From: Pseudomonas alliivorans | GTDB taxonomy: Bacteria; Pseudomonadota; Gammaproteobacteria; Pseudomonadales; Pseudomonadaceae | Length of the DNA stretch: 64,000 bases | Direction of reading: 5' to 3' | NCBI RefSeq assembly: GCF_017826695.1 | Contig: NZ_JAFFZW010000007.1 | Coordinates: forward strand, 124,001-188,000 | Shown here: one piece after another, positions 27,185-36,047 of the stretch | Numbering within the stretch: the first letter of the stretch is position 1 | How the letters are laid out: each line of letters begins with the position of its first letter | Translations under genes and position numbers: made by a program | Notes under the pieces: model-generated | What the model was told of the DNA's origin: nothing | What the model saw: only the letters and a program-made list of their open reading frames with translations | The model's database searches: none

Positions 27185-28600
27185 ATGAGTGAACGGATCC
27201 CGGTCCGCAACATCACGCCGCCAACCGATGGCGAAAACGCGTTCGTCGACCTGTACGCCTCGCGGAAAAAGATCCACACCCGTGCGTTCAAGGGTTTCTT
27301 TCGCAACCTGCGCATGACCGTCGGCGTGGTGTTACTGCTGATCTACTTCGGCACGGTCTGGCTCAACAGTCATGGTCATCAGGCGGTATGGTGGGACCTG
27401 CCTGAGCGCCGGTTCTACATTTTTGGCGCGACGTTCTGGCCGCAGGATTTCATCCTGCTATCGGGCCTGTTGATCGTCGCGGCGTTCGGCCTGTTCTTCG
27501 TGACGGTTTACGCAGGACGCGTGTGGTGCGGTTATACCTGTCCGCAAAGTGTGTGGACCTGGATTTTCATGTGGTGCGAGAACATCACCGAAGGCGACCG
27601 CAACCAGCGCATCAGACTCGACAGCCTGCCGATGTCCGCCGAAAAACTGGCGCGCAAGCTGGCCAAGCACAGCCTTTGGTTGTTGATCGGCTTTGTCACC
27701 GGCCTGACATTCGTCGGTTACTTTTCACCGATCTGCCAATTGAGCATCGACCTGTTCACGGGACGGGCCGATGGCTGGGCGTATTTCTGGGTCGGGTTCT
27801 TTACGCTGGCGACCTACGCCAACGCGGGCTGGCTGCGCGAACAGGTGTGTATCTACATGTGCCCTTATGCGCGCTTCCAGAGCGTGATGTTCGACAGGGA
27901 CACCCTGATCGTGTCCTACGACCCGCAACGCGGAGAGCCACGCGCCGCTCGAAAAAAAGAGGCTGATCATCAAGCGCAGGGGCTGGGCGATTGCATCGAC
28001 TGCACGATGTGCGTCCAGGTCTGCCCGACCGGCATCGACATTCGCAACGGCCTGCAGGTGGAGTGCATCGGCTGCGCGGCCTGTGTCGATGCCTGCGACA
28101 CGGTCATGGACAGAATGGCGTACCCGCGCGGGCTGATCAGCTATACCACCGAGAACAGATTGTCAGGGCGGGCAACGCGTACACTGCGCCCGCGTCTGAT
28201 CGGCTATGCGCTGGTGTTGCTGCTGATGATCGGCTTGCTGATCAGCGCTTTTTTGACCCGCTCTCTGGTGGGGCTGGATGTCAGCAAGGACCGCATGCTG
28301 TATCGGGAAAACGCCGAAGGTCGGATCGAAAACGTCTACAGCCTCAAGGTCCTGAACAAGGATCAGGTCGCCCACACCTATGCAGTGGAAGCACATGGAC
28401 TGCCGGATCTGAAATGGCAGGGCCGTCGTGAAATAACGGTTGAAGCAGGCGAAATCCTCAGCATGCCGGTGCAACTGTCCAGCGCGACAGAATCGCTGCC
28501 GTCGAGTTCGCAGGAGATCAGGTTCATCCTCCGGGATGTGCATGACGACAGGATTCATGTCGAAACCAGAAGCCGGTTCATCGGCCCGTCCACTCGCTAA
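27185..28600 (+). CDS. ccoG: Cbb3 oxidase assembly ferredoxin-like protein CcoG, 471 aa
   Basis: An RdxA/FixG-type membrane iron-sulfur protein needed for cbb3 oxidase maturation; family members are cupric reductases that supply Cu(I) for the active site. Five membrane segments surround a cytoplasmic dicluster region, CIDCTMCVQVCPTGIDI then CIGCAACVDACD (about residues 272-305), typical of two 4Fe-4S centres. An extra pair CGYTCPQ lies near residue 116. An Ig-like C-terminal domain (about 365-471) is periplasmic. It starts the ccoGHIS maturation set, 64 bases after ccoP. Confidence 0.95.
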   Translation: MSERIPVRNITPPTDGENAFVDLYASRKKIHTRAFKGFFRNLRMTVGVVLLLIYFGTVWLNSHGHQAVWWDLPERRFYIFGATFWPQDFILLSGLLIVAAFGLFFVTVYAGRVWCGYTCPQSVWTWIFMWCENITEGDRNQRIRLDSLPMSAEKLARKLAKHSLWLLIGFVTGLTFVGYFSPICQLSIDLFTGRADGWAYFWVGFFTLATYANAGWLREQVCIYMCPYARFQSVMFDRDTLIVSYDPQRGEPRAARKKEADHQAQGLGDCIDCTMCVQVCPTGIDIRNGLQVECIGCAACVDACDTVMDRMAYPRGLISYTTENRLSGRATRTLRPRLIGYALVLLLMIGLLISAFLTRSLVGLDVSKDRMLYRENAEGRIENVYSLKVLNKDQVAHTYAVEAHGLPDLKWQGRREITVEAGEILSMPVQLSSATESLPSSSQEIRFILRDVHDDRIHVETRSRFIGPSTR

Positions 28601-28610
28601 GAGCATCGCC

Positions 28611-29150
28611 ATGCCCGCTGCAACCGCTGCAAGCTCCTGGTACAAGCACCTCTGGCCCTGGATCATCATTGCCATGCTGGGCGGCTCGGTCCTGCTCAGC
28701 CTGACCATGGCGGGCATCGCCATCAGTCACCCCGACAATCTGGTCACCGACAACTATTACGAAGCGGGCAAAGGCATCAATCGCTCGATCAACCGCGAGA
28801 TGCTCGCTCAGACCCTCAAGCTGCGCGCCAGCCTGCATCTGGACGACGTGACCGGCGAAGCCGAGCTGCACCTGAGCGGCAACAGCAATCCCGAAAGGCT
28901 CGAATTGAACCTCATCTCACCGACCCAGCCGGACAAGGACCGCCGCGTGTTCCTGACCCGCAGCCCGTCGCAGGCCTGTCGCTATGTCGGGCAACTTCAG
29001 GACCGGGTCGAAGGCCGCCGCTTCGTCGAGCTGCTGGGCAGTGAAGGCGGCCAGACCTGGCGCCTGTTCGAAGAAGAATGGCTGGGCCGTGACCGCACAC
29101 TGACGCTGGGTGACGAGCCGTTGCAGGCCGTTCAAGGCCGGAAGGACTGA
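28611..29150 (+). CDS. ccoH: Cbb3 oxidase assembly protein CcoH (FixH), 179 aa
   Basis: A single-pass membrane protein (helix at about residues 14-38, WIIIAMLGGSVLLSLTMAG) with the FixH signature DNYYEAGKGINRSI just after the helix and a periplasmic beta-rich domain. It interacts with oxidase subunits during assembly. The ATG at 28611, 10 bases after the ccoG stop, gives the family start; upstream in-frame codons overlap ccoG. Confidence 0.92.
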   Translation: MPAATAASSWYKHLWPWIIIAMLGGSVLLSLTMAGIAISHPDNLVTDNYYEAGKGINRSINREMLAQTLKLRASLHLDDVTGEAELHLSGNSNPERLELNLISPTQPDKDRRVFLTRSPSQACRYVGQLQDRVEGRRFVELLGSEGGQTWRLFEEEWLGRDRTLTLGDEPLQAVQGRKD

Positions 29151-29151
29151 C

Positions 29152-31605
29152 GTGAAAGCGCCCCTGCTCTGCTATCACTGCGCCCTGCCTGTTCCTGCCG
29201 GCAGCCGCTTTACTGCCGTGGTGCTCGGTGACACCCGCGAGCTGTGCTGCCCGGGGTGTCAGACGGTTGTCGAGGCCATTGTCGCGGGCGGTCTGGAAAG
29301 CTATTACGCGCATCGCAGTGAAACCTCTGCCAACCCGGAAAGCCTGCCCACACGTTTGCTTGATGAATTGGCACTTTACGACCGCCCGGATGTGAAGGCG
29401 AGTTTCGTACGGCGTGACGCCGAGGTTTCGCACACCACACTGCTCATCGAAGGCATCAGTTGTGCGGCCTGTGGCTGGCTGATCGAGCAACGGCTAGGGA
29501 AGTTACCGGGGGTGCTCGAGGCGCGACTGAACCTGTCGAACCATCGACTGCTGGTGCGCTGGGTCAGCGATCAGGTTGCGTTCAGTCAACTGCTGAACAT
29601 GCTGCGCGATATCGGCTATGTCGCACATCCCTGGCAGGCCGATCGCGCTGCCGAACGCCTGGCAAGCGAGAATCGGCTGGCGCTGAGGCAACTGGGTGTC
29701 GCCGGCCTGCTGTGGTTTCAGGCGATGATGGCGACCATGGCGACCTGGCCGGAATTCAATCTGGACCTCAGCCCGCCGATGCATACCATCCTGCGCTGGG
29801 TCGCGCTGTTTCTGACCACGCCCATCGTGTTCTACAGCTGTACGCCGTTCTTTCGGGGCGCGCTGCGCGATCTGCGCAGCCGCCATCTGACCATGGATGT
29901 GTCGGTGTCGCTGGCCATTGGTACGGCCTATGTCGCAGGGTTCTGGACCGCCATCAGTGGAACAGGAGAGCTGTACGTCGATGCCGTCGGCATGTTCGCA
30001 CTGTTTCTGCTGGCGGGACGCTATCTGGAGCGTCGAGCACGCGAACGCACGGCGGCTGCGACGGCACAACTGGTCAATGTGCTGCCCGCCTCGTGCCTGC
30101 GGGTGAACACCGAGGCAAAGACCGAACGCGTTCTGCTCAGCGAGCTGGGCATCAACGATCAGGTGCTGGTGCAGCCCGGCGCAGTGATTCCGGTGGACGG
30201 CAGGATTCTCGACGGGCAGTCCAGCGTCGATGAATCATTGTTGACCGGCGAATACCTGCCCCGCACGAGAACCGTCGGTGACAGCGTCACGGCGGGCACG
30301 CTCAATGTCGAGAACGCCCTGAAGATCCAGGTGCTGGCGCTGGGTCATGACACCCAATTGTCTGCCACCGTTCGTTTGCTGGAGCGCGCCCAGGCGGACA
30401 AGCCGCGACTGGCCGAAATGGCAGATCGCGCCGCTCAGCTTTTTCTGCTGATTTCACTGATCGCCGCTGCGGTGATCGGCATCGTCTGGTGGCAACTCGA
30501 CTCATCCCGCGCCCTGTGGATCGTTCTGGCGATGCTGGTCGCCACCTGCCCTTGTGCCCTGTCACTGGCAACGCCCACGGCACTGACCGCGGCGACCGGC
30601 ACGCTGCACAAACTGGGCCTGTTGGTGACACGCGGCCATGTGCTGGAAGGCCTGAACACAATCGACACCGTCATCTTCGACAAGACCGGAACCCTCACCG
30701 AAGGGCGCCTGACAGTGCGGGCTGTCCGTCCAGTGGGAAAGCTGGATGCAGACACGTGCCTGGCGCTGGCCGCCGCGCTGGAGAGCCGCTCCGAACACCC
30801 TGTCGCCCGGGCATTTGGCCGTGCATCAGTGCAAGCCAGAAAGGTCACGAGCACGCCCGGACGCGGTCTGGAAGGCTGTGTGGATAATCACCGCCTGCGC
30901 ATCGGCCAGCCTGAATTCGTCTGCGCGTTGAGCAATACCCGCGTCCTGACAATGCCGGACGAAACCGGCCAATGGCTGCTGCTAGGCAACACCGAAGGCC
31001 CGCTGGCCTGGTTCGCCCTGGATGATCGACTGCGCGACGGTGCCGTTGAACTGCTGCAAGCCTGCCGGGCACGCGGCTGGAAAACCCTGCTGTTTTCCGG
31101 AGACAGTTCGCCGATGGTGCAGACGGTGGCAACCGCGCTGGGCATCGACGATGCGCGCGGCGGTCTGCGACCTGAGGACAAGCTGGCCATAGTGCAGCAG
31201 TTACAGGCGCAAGGACACGCTGTATTGATGATCGGTGACGGCGTGAACGATGTACCGGCGATGGCCGCAGCCACTGTCAGTGTGGCAATGGGCTCAGCCA
31301 CCGACCTGACCAAGACCGGGGCTGACGCGGTGCTGCTGTCCAACCGCCTTCACAGCCTGATCGAAGCGTTCGGTCTGGCGCGACGTACCCGCCGAGTGAT
31401 TAGGGAGAATCTGCTGTGGGCCGGCTTGTACAATGGCCTGATGCTGCCGTTCGCGGCACTGGGCTGGATCACGCCGGTCTGGGCTGCCATCGGCATGTCA
31501 GCAAGCTCGCTGATCGTGGTGCTCAACGCCCTGCGCCTGACCCGTATTCCGGGCTCCAGGCAACAGCTCGCTCCGGAGGTTTCATGCCTGCGCTCTACAT
31601 CATGA
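29152..31605 (+). CDS. ccoI: Copper-exporting P-type ATPase CcoI (FixI), 817 aa
   Basis: A P1B-type ATPase that delivers Cu(I) for the CuB site of cbb3 oxidase. In order: an N-terminal Cys pair region (CYHC, then CCPGCQ), a heavy-metal-associated domain with GISCAACGW near residue 103, eight predicted helices, TGE (actuator), the transmembrane CPC in ATCPCALSLATP near residue 463, the phosphorylation site DKTGTLTEG near 508, and GDGVNDVPAM near 699. The start is GTG, one base after the ccoH stop. Length is typical of FixI/CcoI. Confidence 0.95.
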   Translation: MKAPLLCYHCALPVPAGSRFTAVVLGDTRELCCPGCQTVVEAIVAGGLESYYAHRSETSANPESLPTRLLDELALYDRPDVKASFVRRDAEVSHTTLLIEGISCAACGWLIEQRLGKLPGVLEARLNLSNHRLLVRWVSDQVAFSQLLNMLRDIGYVAHPWQADRAAERLASENRLALRQLGVAGLLWFQAMMATMATWPEFNLDLSPPMHTILRWVALFLTTPIVFYSCTPFFRGALRDLRSRHLTMDVSVSLAIGTAYVAGFWTAISGTGELYVDAVGMFALFLLAGRYLERRARERTAAATAQLVNVLPASCLRVNTEAKTERVLLSELGINDQVLVQPGAVIPVDGRILDGQSSVDESLLTGEYLPRTRTVGDSVTAGTLNVENALKIQVLALGHDTQLSATVRLLERAQADKPRLAEMADRAAQLFLLISLIAAAVIGIVWWQLDSSRALWIVLAMLVATCPCALSLATPTALTAATGTLHKLGLLVTRGHVLEGLNTIDTVIFDKTGTLTEGRLTVRAVRPVGKLDADTCLALAAALESRSEHPVARAFGRASVQARKVTSTPGRGLEGCVDNHRLRIGQPEFVCALSNTRVLTMPDETGQWLLLGNTEGPLAWFALDDRLRDGAVELLQACRARGWKTLLFSGDSSPMVQTVATALGIDDARGGLRPEDKLAIVQQLQAQGHAVLMIGDGVNDVPAMAAATVSVAMGSATDLTKTGADAVLLSNRLHSLIEAFGLARRTRRVIRENLLWAGLYNGLMLPFAALGWITPVWAAIGMSASSLIVVLNALRLTRIPGSRQQLAPEVSCLRSTS

Positions 31606-31802
31606 TCCCCGCCGCGCTGGTGCTGGTAGCCGTCGCGATCTACGTCTTTTTCTGGGCGGTGGACAGTGGTCAGTACGACGACATGGATGGTCCGGCCCAT
31701 AGCATCCTGTTCGATGATCAGGACCCCGATCATCAGGCTGCGGCGCAACGCAGCTCTCCCGAACCCAAGGTGCAGAATCGTGACGAAGCGCCCGATGCCT
31801 GA
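31584..31802 (+). CDS. ccoS: Cbb3 oxidase maturation protein CcoS, 72 aa
   Basis: A small membrane protein, MPALYIMIPAALVLVAV, with a helix at about residues 4-25 and the family signature DSGQYDDMDGPAHSILFDD. CcoS proteins are needed for heme and copper insertion into the oxidase. The start lies inside the end of ccoI (22-base overlap) and follows GGAGG, so translation is coupled. The tail after residue 50 is polar and variable. Confidence 0.92.
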   Translation: MPALYIMIPAALVLVAVAIYVFFWAVDSGQYDDMDGPAHSILFDDQDPDHQAAAQRSSPEPKVQNRDEAPDA

Positions 31803-31810
31803 AGCCCGGC

Positions 31811-32494
31811 ATGCTTGACCTCATCCCCCTGCTGCTTTCCGCCCTGGTGCTGGGACTGCTGGGTGGCGGCCATTGCCTTGGCATGTGTGGCGGGCTGATG
31901 GGTGCATTGACCCTGGCTATTCCCCGAGAACAACGCACACGCCGACTGCGGCTGATGATGGCCTATAACCTGGGTCGCATCATCAGCTATGCGATTGCCG
32001 GTTTCTTCAGCGGACTGGTCGGCTGGGCAGTGGCGAACAGTCCGGGAGCGACGACCCTGCGCGTGGTCGCCGCACTGCTGCTGATTGCCATGGGCCTGTA
32101 CCTCGCCGGCTGGTGGAGTGGTCTGACCCGCATCGAACGCCTGGGACGAGGCATCTGGCGCCACTTGCAACCCTTCGCTACGCGCCTGCTGCCGATCTCC
32201 AGCATGCCCCGCGCTCTGTTGCTCGGCGCATTATGGGGCTGGTTGCCCTGCGGACTGGTTTACAGCACCCTGCTCTGGGCTGCCAGCCAGGGCAACGCGA
32301 TCGACAGCGCCTTGCTGATGCTGGCGTTCGGGCTGGGCACCTGGCCGGTGCTGCTCGCCACCGGCCTGGCCGCCGAACGCACCACCGCACTGCTGCGCAA
32401 ACGCAGCGTCCGCGCGGCCGGTGGTGTGCTGGTGATCCTGTTCGGACTCTGGACAATGCCGGGGCCTCATCAGCATTGGCTGATGGGCCATTGA
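31811..32494 (+). CDS. Sulfite exporter TauE/SafE-family membrane protein, 227 aa
   Basis: Six hydrophobic segments with the family-like first loop GGGHCLGMCGGLMGAL near residue 18 (a conserved HC...C pattern) and GWLPCGLVYSTLLWA near residue 142. It lies 8 bases after ccoS, as in other pseudomonads, where this protein belongs to the oxidase maturation neighbourhood and may take part in copper or thiol handling in the membrane. The conserved cysteines suit metal or redox chemistry rather than sulfite export, but the precise role is inference. Confidence 0.85.
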   Translation: MLDLIPLLLSALVLGLLGGGHCLGMCGGLMGALTLAIPREQRTRRLRLMMAYNLGRIISYAIAGFFSGLVGWAVANSPGATTLRVVAALLLIAMGLYLAGWWSGLTRIERLGRGIWRHLQPFATRLLPISSMPRALLLGALWGWLPCGLVYSTLLWAASQGNAIDSALLMLAFGLGTWPVLLATGLAAERTTALLRKRSVRAAGGVLVILFGLWTMPGPHQHWLMGH

Positions 32495-32523
32495 TTGACC
32501 GGACCTGTTCGCTGTCAGCCCGC

Positions 32524-32537
32524 TTGACCCACGTCAA
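32524..32537 (+). promoter_or_regulatory. ANR/DNR box upstream of hemN
   Basis: TTGACCCACGTCAA is a perfect dyad (TTGAC-N4-GTCAA) matching the pseudomonad ANR consensus TTGAY-N4-RTCAA. It lies 62 bases before the hemN start. The regulator gene anr is about 2 kb downstream. Confidence 0.85.
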
Positions 32538-32599
32538 CACCCCATAAACACGCCCCTCGTATGCTCCGGCCCTCATCACCCCATCCGGGAAACATGCGC

Positions 32600-33982
32600 A
32601 TGCTGGACGTCATTCGTTGGGATTCAGACCTGATCCGCCGCTACGACCTCACAGGCCCGCGTTACACCTCGTATCCGACGGCCGTGCAGTTCAGGACCGA
32701 TGTTGGCGCTTTCGACCTGTTGCACGCGCTGCGTGACAGTCGCAAGGCCCGGCGGCCGTTGTCGCTGTACGTGCACATCCCGTTCTGCGCCAACGTTTGC
32801 TACTACTGCGCCTGCAACAAGGTCATCACCAAGGATCGCGGTCGGGCGCAGGTTTATCTGCAGCGGCTGATGCATGAAATAGAGATGATCGGCTGCCATC
32901 TCGATCCCGGTCAGGCGGTCGAGCAATTGCATCTGGGCGGCGGGACGCCGACATTTCTCAGCCATGACCAATTGCGGCAACTCATGGCGCATCTGCGTGC
33001 GCACTTCAATCTGTTGCAGGACGACTCGGGAGACTACAGCATCGAGATCGACCCTCGTGAAGCCGACTGGGCGACGATGGGCTTGCTGCGTGAACTGGGC
33101 TTCAATCGCGTCAGCCTTGGCGTACAGGACCTGGAGCCTGCGGTACAGCGTGCGATCAATCGCCTGCAAAGCCTTGAGGAAACCCGGACGCTGGTCGAAG
33201 CCGCACGGACATTGCAGTTTCGCTCGGTCAATATCGACCTGATCTATGGCCTGCCCAAACAGACTCTCGACAGTTTTGCCCGTACAGTCGACGAGGTCAT
33301 CAGGCTGCAGCCGGATCGCCTGTCGGTGTTCAACTACGCGCATTTGCCTGAGCGCTTCATGCCGCAAAGGCGCATCGAAAGCGTCGATCTGCCCTGTCCT
33401 GAAACCCGGCTGTCGATGCTGGAGCGTACGGTTTCGCAACTGACTCAGGCGGGTTATCGCCACATCGGCATGGACCACTTCGCCCTGCCTGACGATGACC
33501 TGACTGTCGCGCAGGAAGAACTGACACTGCATCGAAACTTTCAGGGCTACACCACGCACGGACATTGCGATCTGCTCGGGCTGGGGGTTTCGGCAATCAG
33601 TCAGGTGGGGAATCTTTACAGTCAGAACAGCAGCGATCTGAACGACTACCAGGCCCTGCTGGCAAGCGATCAATTAGCGACCAGACGGGGGCTGTTCTGC
33701 AACGAGGATGACCGAATCAGACGCGCAGTGATTCAACAACTGATCTGCCACTTCCACCTGGATTTCGCGAAGATCGGACAGGCCCTGACCATCGATTTCA
33801 AATCCTGCTTCAGTGATATCTGGCCGCAACTCGAGGCGATGGCCGAAGACGGGCTGATCGCTCTGGGATCCGACAGACTTGACGTGCTGCCTGCGGGACG
33901 GCTGCTGGTGCGCGCGGTGTGCAAAGTGTTCGACACCTACCTGCCCCGACAGCACCCGCAACAATTTTCGAAGGTGATCTAG
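32600..33982 (+). CDS. hemN: Oxygen-independent coproporphyrinogen III oxidase HemN, 460 aa
   Basis: A radical SAM enzyme that decarboxylates coproporphyrinogen III to protoporphyrinogen IX under low oxygen, for heme synthesis. The cluster motif PFCANVCYYCACNKV (CxxxCxxCxC) is near residue 62, followed by the SAM-binding GGGTPTFL near 113 and a C-terminal HemN domain. Starting at ATG 32600 gives MLDVIRWDSDLIRRYDL and 460 residues; ATG 32594 two codons earlier is possible. An ANR box precedes it. Its product feeds heme to the cbb3 oxidase encoded just upstream. Confidence 0.96.
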   Translation: MLDVIRWDSDLIRRYDLTGPRYTSYPTAVQFRTDVGAFDLLHALRDSRKARRPLSLYVHIPFCANVCYYCACNKVITKDRGRAQVYLQRLMHEIEMIGCHLDPGQAVEQLHLGGGTPTFLSHDQLRQLMAHLRAHFNLLQDDSGDYSIEIDPREADWATMGLLRELGFNRVSLGVQDLEPAVQRAINRLQSLEETRTLVEAARTLQFRSVNIDLIYGLPKQTLDSFARTVDEVIRLQPDRLSVFNYAHLPERFMPQRRIESVDLPCPETRLSMLERTVSQLTQAGYRHIGMDHFALPDDDLTVAQEELTLHRNFQGYTTHGHCDLLGLGVSAISQVGNLYSQNSSDLNDYQALLASDQLATRRGLFCNEDDRIRRAVIQQLICHFHLDFAKIGQALTIDFKSCFSDIWPQLEAMAEDGLIALGSDRLDVLPAGRLLVRAVCKVFDTYLPRQHPQQFSKVI

Positions 33983-33996
33983 GCAAGCCAGGCGTC

Positions 33997-34464
33997 TTAC
34001 ATTTTGGTCATGATCAGCATGCCCGCCTTGACCTTGTCGTCGTTGCTGGATTTGAGCTTGTTCATCAGTGAGGAAAGGTCATCGCTGGATGTACTGATCT
34101 GCGCCTGCAGCATACTCATCACCGCCTGCAGGCCCGCAGCCTTACTCTTGCGCTCTTCGTCAGTGAGGCTCGGATCCTTGAGGGTCTGCTGGATCTGCAC
34201 GGTGAGCTCGGCGATCTGTCGTTGCAGTTCGCGAATGGCCTTGAGCAGTTTCTGAACCGACGACGGCAAACCGCTCTGCTCGATGTCCGCATCCTTGGAC
34301 GAGGACGAAGCGGCTGCCCTTCCTGCAGCCGACAGGTCGACTTTCACGCCTTCTGACGCAACAGGCGCGGCGTCGACCTTGACCTCCTGCGGTGACCGGG
34401 AAGTCACCGCTGGTGTGGCGACGGCCAATGTAATAGCGCCTACAGGTGAAGTGGTCAGGGTCAT
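33997..34464 (-). CDS. FlxA-like coiled-coil protein, 155 aa, FliA-controlled
   Basis: A soluble protein with a low-complexity Ala/Ser/Val-rich N-terminal 60 residues and a predicted coiled coil at about 68-140 (LLKAIRELQRQIAELTVQI, then LTDEERKSKAAGLQAVMSM). The pattern of two helices with a T-D-E-E-R-K-type turn resembles the E. coli FlxA family, a FliA-regulon protein of unknown function. A near-perfect sigma-28 promoter lies 38 bases upstream (34502-34527). It sits between hemN and anr, facing away from anr. The protein family is assigned by pattern only. Confidence 0.7.
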   Translation of the reverse strand: MTLTTSPVGAITLAVATPAVTSRSPQEVKVDAAPVASEGVKVDLSAAGRAAASSSSKDADIEQSGLPSSVQKLLKAIRELQRQIAELTVQIQQTLKDPSLTDEERKSKAAGLQAVMSMLQAQISTSSDDLSSLMNKLKSSNDDKVKAGMLIMTKM

Positions 34465-34501
34465 GATGGGACGTCCCGCTGTCGTTGAATGAGTACACCG
34501 G

Positions 34502-34527
34502 TATCGGCAGACCAGGAAGAACCTTGA
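34502..34527 (-). promoter_or_regulatory. Sigma-28 (FliA) promoter of the FlxA-like gene
   Basis: On the minus strand: TCAA, 15 bases, GCCGATA. The spacing and both elements match the Pseudomonas FliA consensus. The likely start site is near 34495, giving a 30-base leader to the ATG at 34464. Confidence 0.78.
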
Positions 34528-34616
34528 TGCCTGACCAGAACTGCGAGGCTGGCCCTACTTGCCTTGGGTGAGTTACCCTTACGACTTATGTGTGTTTTCC
34601 CACAAGGAATTAAGTG

Positions 34617-35351
34617 ATGTCCGAGCCCGCCAAGTCACGTGCTTCAACCCAGGCTCATTGCAAGGATTGCAGTCTCGCCCCGCTCTGCCTGCCCCTCTCG
34701 CTGAACCTCGAAGATATGGAGTCGCTTGACCAGATCGTCAAGCGCGGCCGCCCGTTGAAAAAAGGCGAGTTTCTGTTTCGCCAGGGCGATACCTTCGAGT
34801 CCGTCTACGCCGTGCGCTCCGGCGCATTGAAGACCTACAGCATCAGTGATGCGGGTGAAGAACAGCTCACCGGTTTTCACCTGCCCAGCGAACTGGTCGG
34901 CATGTCCGGGATGGACGCACAGGCGTATCCGGTATCCGCGCAGGCGTTGGAAACCACGTCGGTCTGCGAAATCCCGTTCGAGCGTCTGGATGAACTTTCG
35001 GTGCAGTTACCGCAGTTGCGTCGGCAACTGATGCGCGTCATGAGCCGCGAGATCCGCGACGATCAGCAAATGATGCTGCTGCTGTCGAAAAAGACCGCCG
35101 ATGAGCGCATCGCGACCTTTCTGGTCAATCTCTCGGCACGCTTCAGGGCGCGAGGCTTTTCCGCCAACCAGTTCCGCCTGAGCATGTCGCGCAATGAAAT
35201 CGGCAATTACCTGGGCCTGGCGGTCGAAACCGTTTCCCGCGTATTTACCCGTTTTCAGCAGAACGAGCTGATCACCGCAGAAGGTAAAGAGGTGCATATC
35301 CTCGACCCGATCCAGCTCTGCGCACTGGCCGGTGGCGCCATCCAAAGCTGA
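34617..35351 (+). CDS. anr: Anaerobic transcriptional regulator ANR (FNR family), 244 aa
   Basis: An oxygen-sensing CRP/FNR-family activator. The N-terminal cysteines that hold the oxygen-labile 4Fe-4S cluster are seen in HCKDCSLAPLC (Cys15, 18, 24), with the fourth in TTSVCEIPF near residue 117. A cyclic-nucleotide-like beta-roll, a dimer helix (LRRQLMRVMSREIRDDQQMM) and a helix-turn-helix with the FNR recognition pattern LAVETVSRVFTRFQ follow. ATG 34617 is preferred over the overlapping GTG; AAGGAA precedes it. It controls hemN (box at 32524) and other low-oxygen genes. It is divergent from the FlxA-like gene. Confidence 0.96.
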   Translation: MSEPAKSRASTQAHCKDCSLAPLCLPLSLNLEDMESLDQIVKRGRPLKKGEFLFRQGDTFESVYAVRSGALKTYSISDAGEEQLTGFHLPSELVGMSGMDAQAYPVSAQALETTSVCEIPFERLDELSVQLPQLRRQLMRVMSREIRDDQQMMLLLSKKTADERIATFLVNLSARFRARGFSANQFRLSMSRNEIGNYLGLAVETVSRVFTRFQQNELITAEGKEVHILDPIQLCALAGGAIQS

Positions 35352-35414
35352 TACGTGCGATCCGGGGCCGGTCGGCTTAAACTGTCGGCCAATCTTGCCC
35401 CGGATCACTTTCTG

Positions 35415-35963
35415 ATGATTTTCGATGAATTGAGCTTCAAATCCCTGATACGCCCGGTCGTGGACTTCCCCAAGCCAGGCGTCGTCTTCCGCGACATCAC
35501 TCCGCTCTTCCAGTCACCCAAGGCCACCCGCCAAGTGATCGACAGCTTCGTGCAGCGTTATATCGAGGCCGACTTCAGCCACATCGGCGTCATGGACGCA
35601 CGCGGCTTTCTGATCGGTTCGGTCGTGGCCTATGCGCTGAACAAACCATTGGTGCTGTTTCGCAAACAGGGCAAGCTGCCGGCTGACGTACTCAGCGAAG
35701 GCTATCAGACCGAATACGGCGAGGCATATCTGGAGGTTCACGCCGACAGCCTCTGCGATGGCGACTCGGTTGTGATGTTCGATGACCTGATCGCTACGGG
35801 CGGAACGCTGATCGCGGCCGCCAACCTGATTCGCCGCATGGGCGCCCGGGTTCATGAAGCCGCTGCAATCATTGATCTGCCGGAACTGGGCGGTTCGAAA
35901 CGTCTTCAGGCCATGGCGATCCCGACCTTCTGCCTGACTGAATTCGCGCTGGACGAACAGTAA
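35415..35963 (+). CDS. apt: Adenine phosphoribosyltransferase, 182 aa
   Basis: Salvages adenine to AMP using PRPP. The type I phosphoribosyltransferase motif VVMFDDLIATGGTLIAA is near residue 117, and the N-terminal segment VVDFPKPGVVFRDITPLFQ is typical of APT. Starting at MIFDELSFKSLIR gives the usual length; the longer frame upstream overlaps the spacer after anr. The gene is convergent with the chemotaxis operon, which ends at a terminator 45 bases beyond. Confidence 0.95.
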   Translation: MIFDELSFKSLIRPVVDFPKPGVVFRDITPLFQSPKATRQVIDSFVQRYIEADFSHIGVMDARGFLIGSVVAYALNKPLVLFRKQGKLPADVLSEGYQTEYGEAYLEVHADSLCDGDSVVMFDDLIATGGTLIAAANLIRRMGARVHEAAAIIDLPELGGSKRLQAMAIPTFCLTEFALDEQ

Positions 35964-36007
35964 GCCATCGCTGCAGCAGGACCGAGCCGAAAGGAAAATC
36001 AAGGGAA

Positions 36008-36039
36008 GGAAAAAGCCTGGTCGCGAATGGACCAGGCTT
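36008..36039 (-). terminator. Intrinsic terminator of the che-mot-par operon
   Basis: AAGCCTGGTC and GACCAGGCTT form a perfect 10-bp stem with a 7-base loop. On the minus strand it is followed by five T, and it lies just after the DUF2802 gene. It may also stop read-through from apt. Confidence 0.92.
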
Positions 36040-36047
36040 GACAGCAG

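Noticed and set aside
31811..32494. Calling this gene a sulfite exporter
   Set aside because: Only family resemblance supports it; the conserved Cys/His loop and cco context fit a maturation role better, so no symbol was given.
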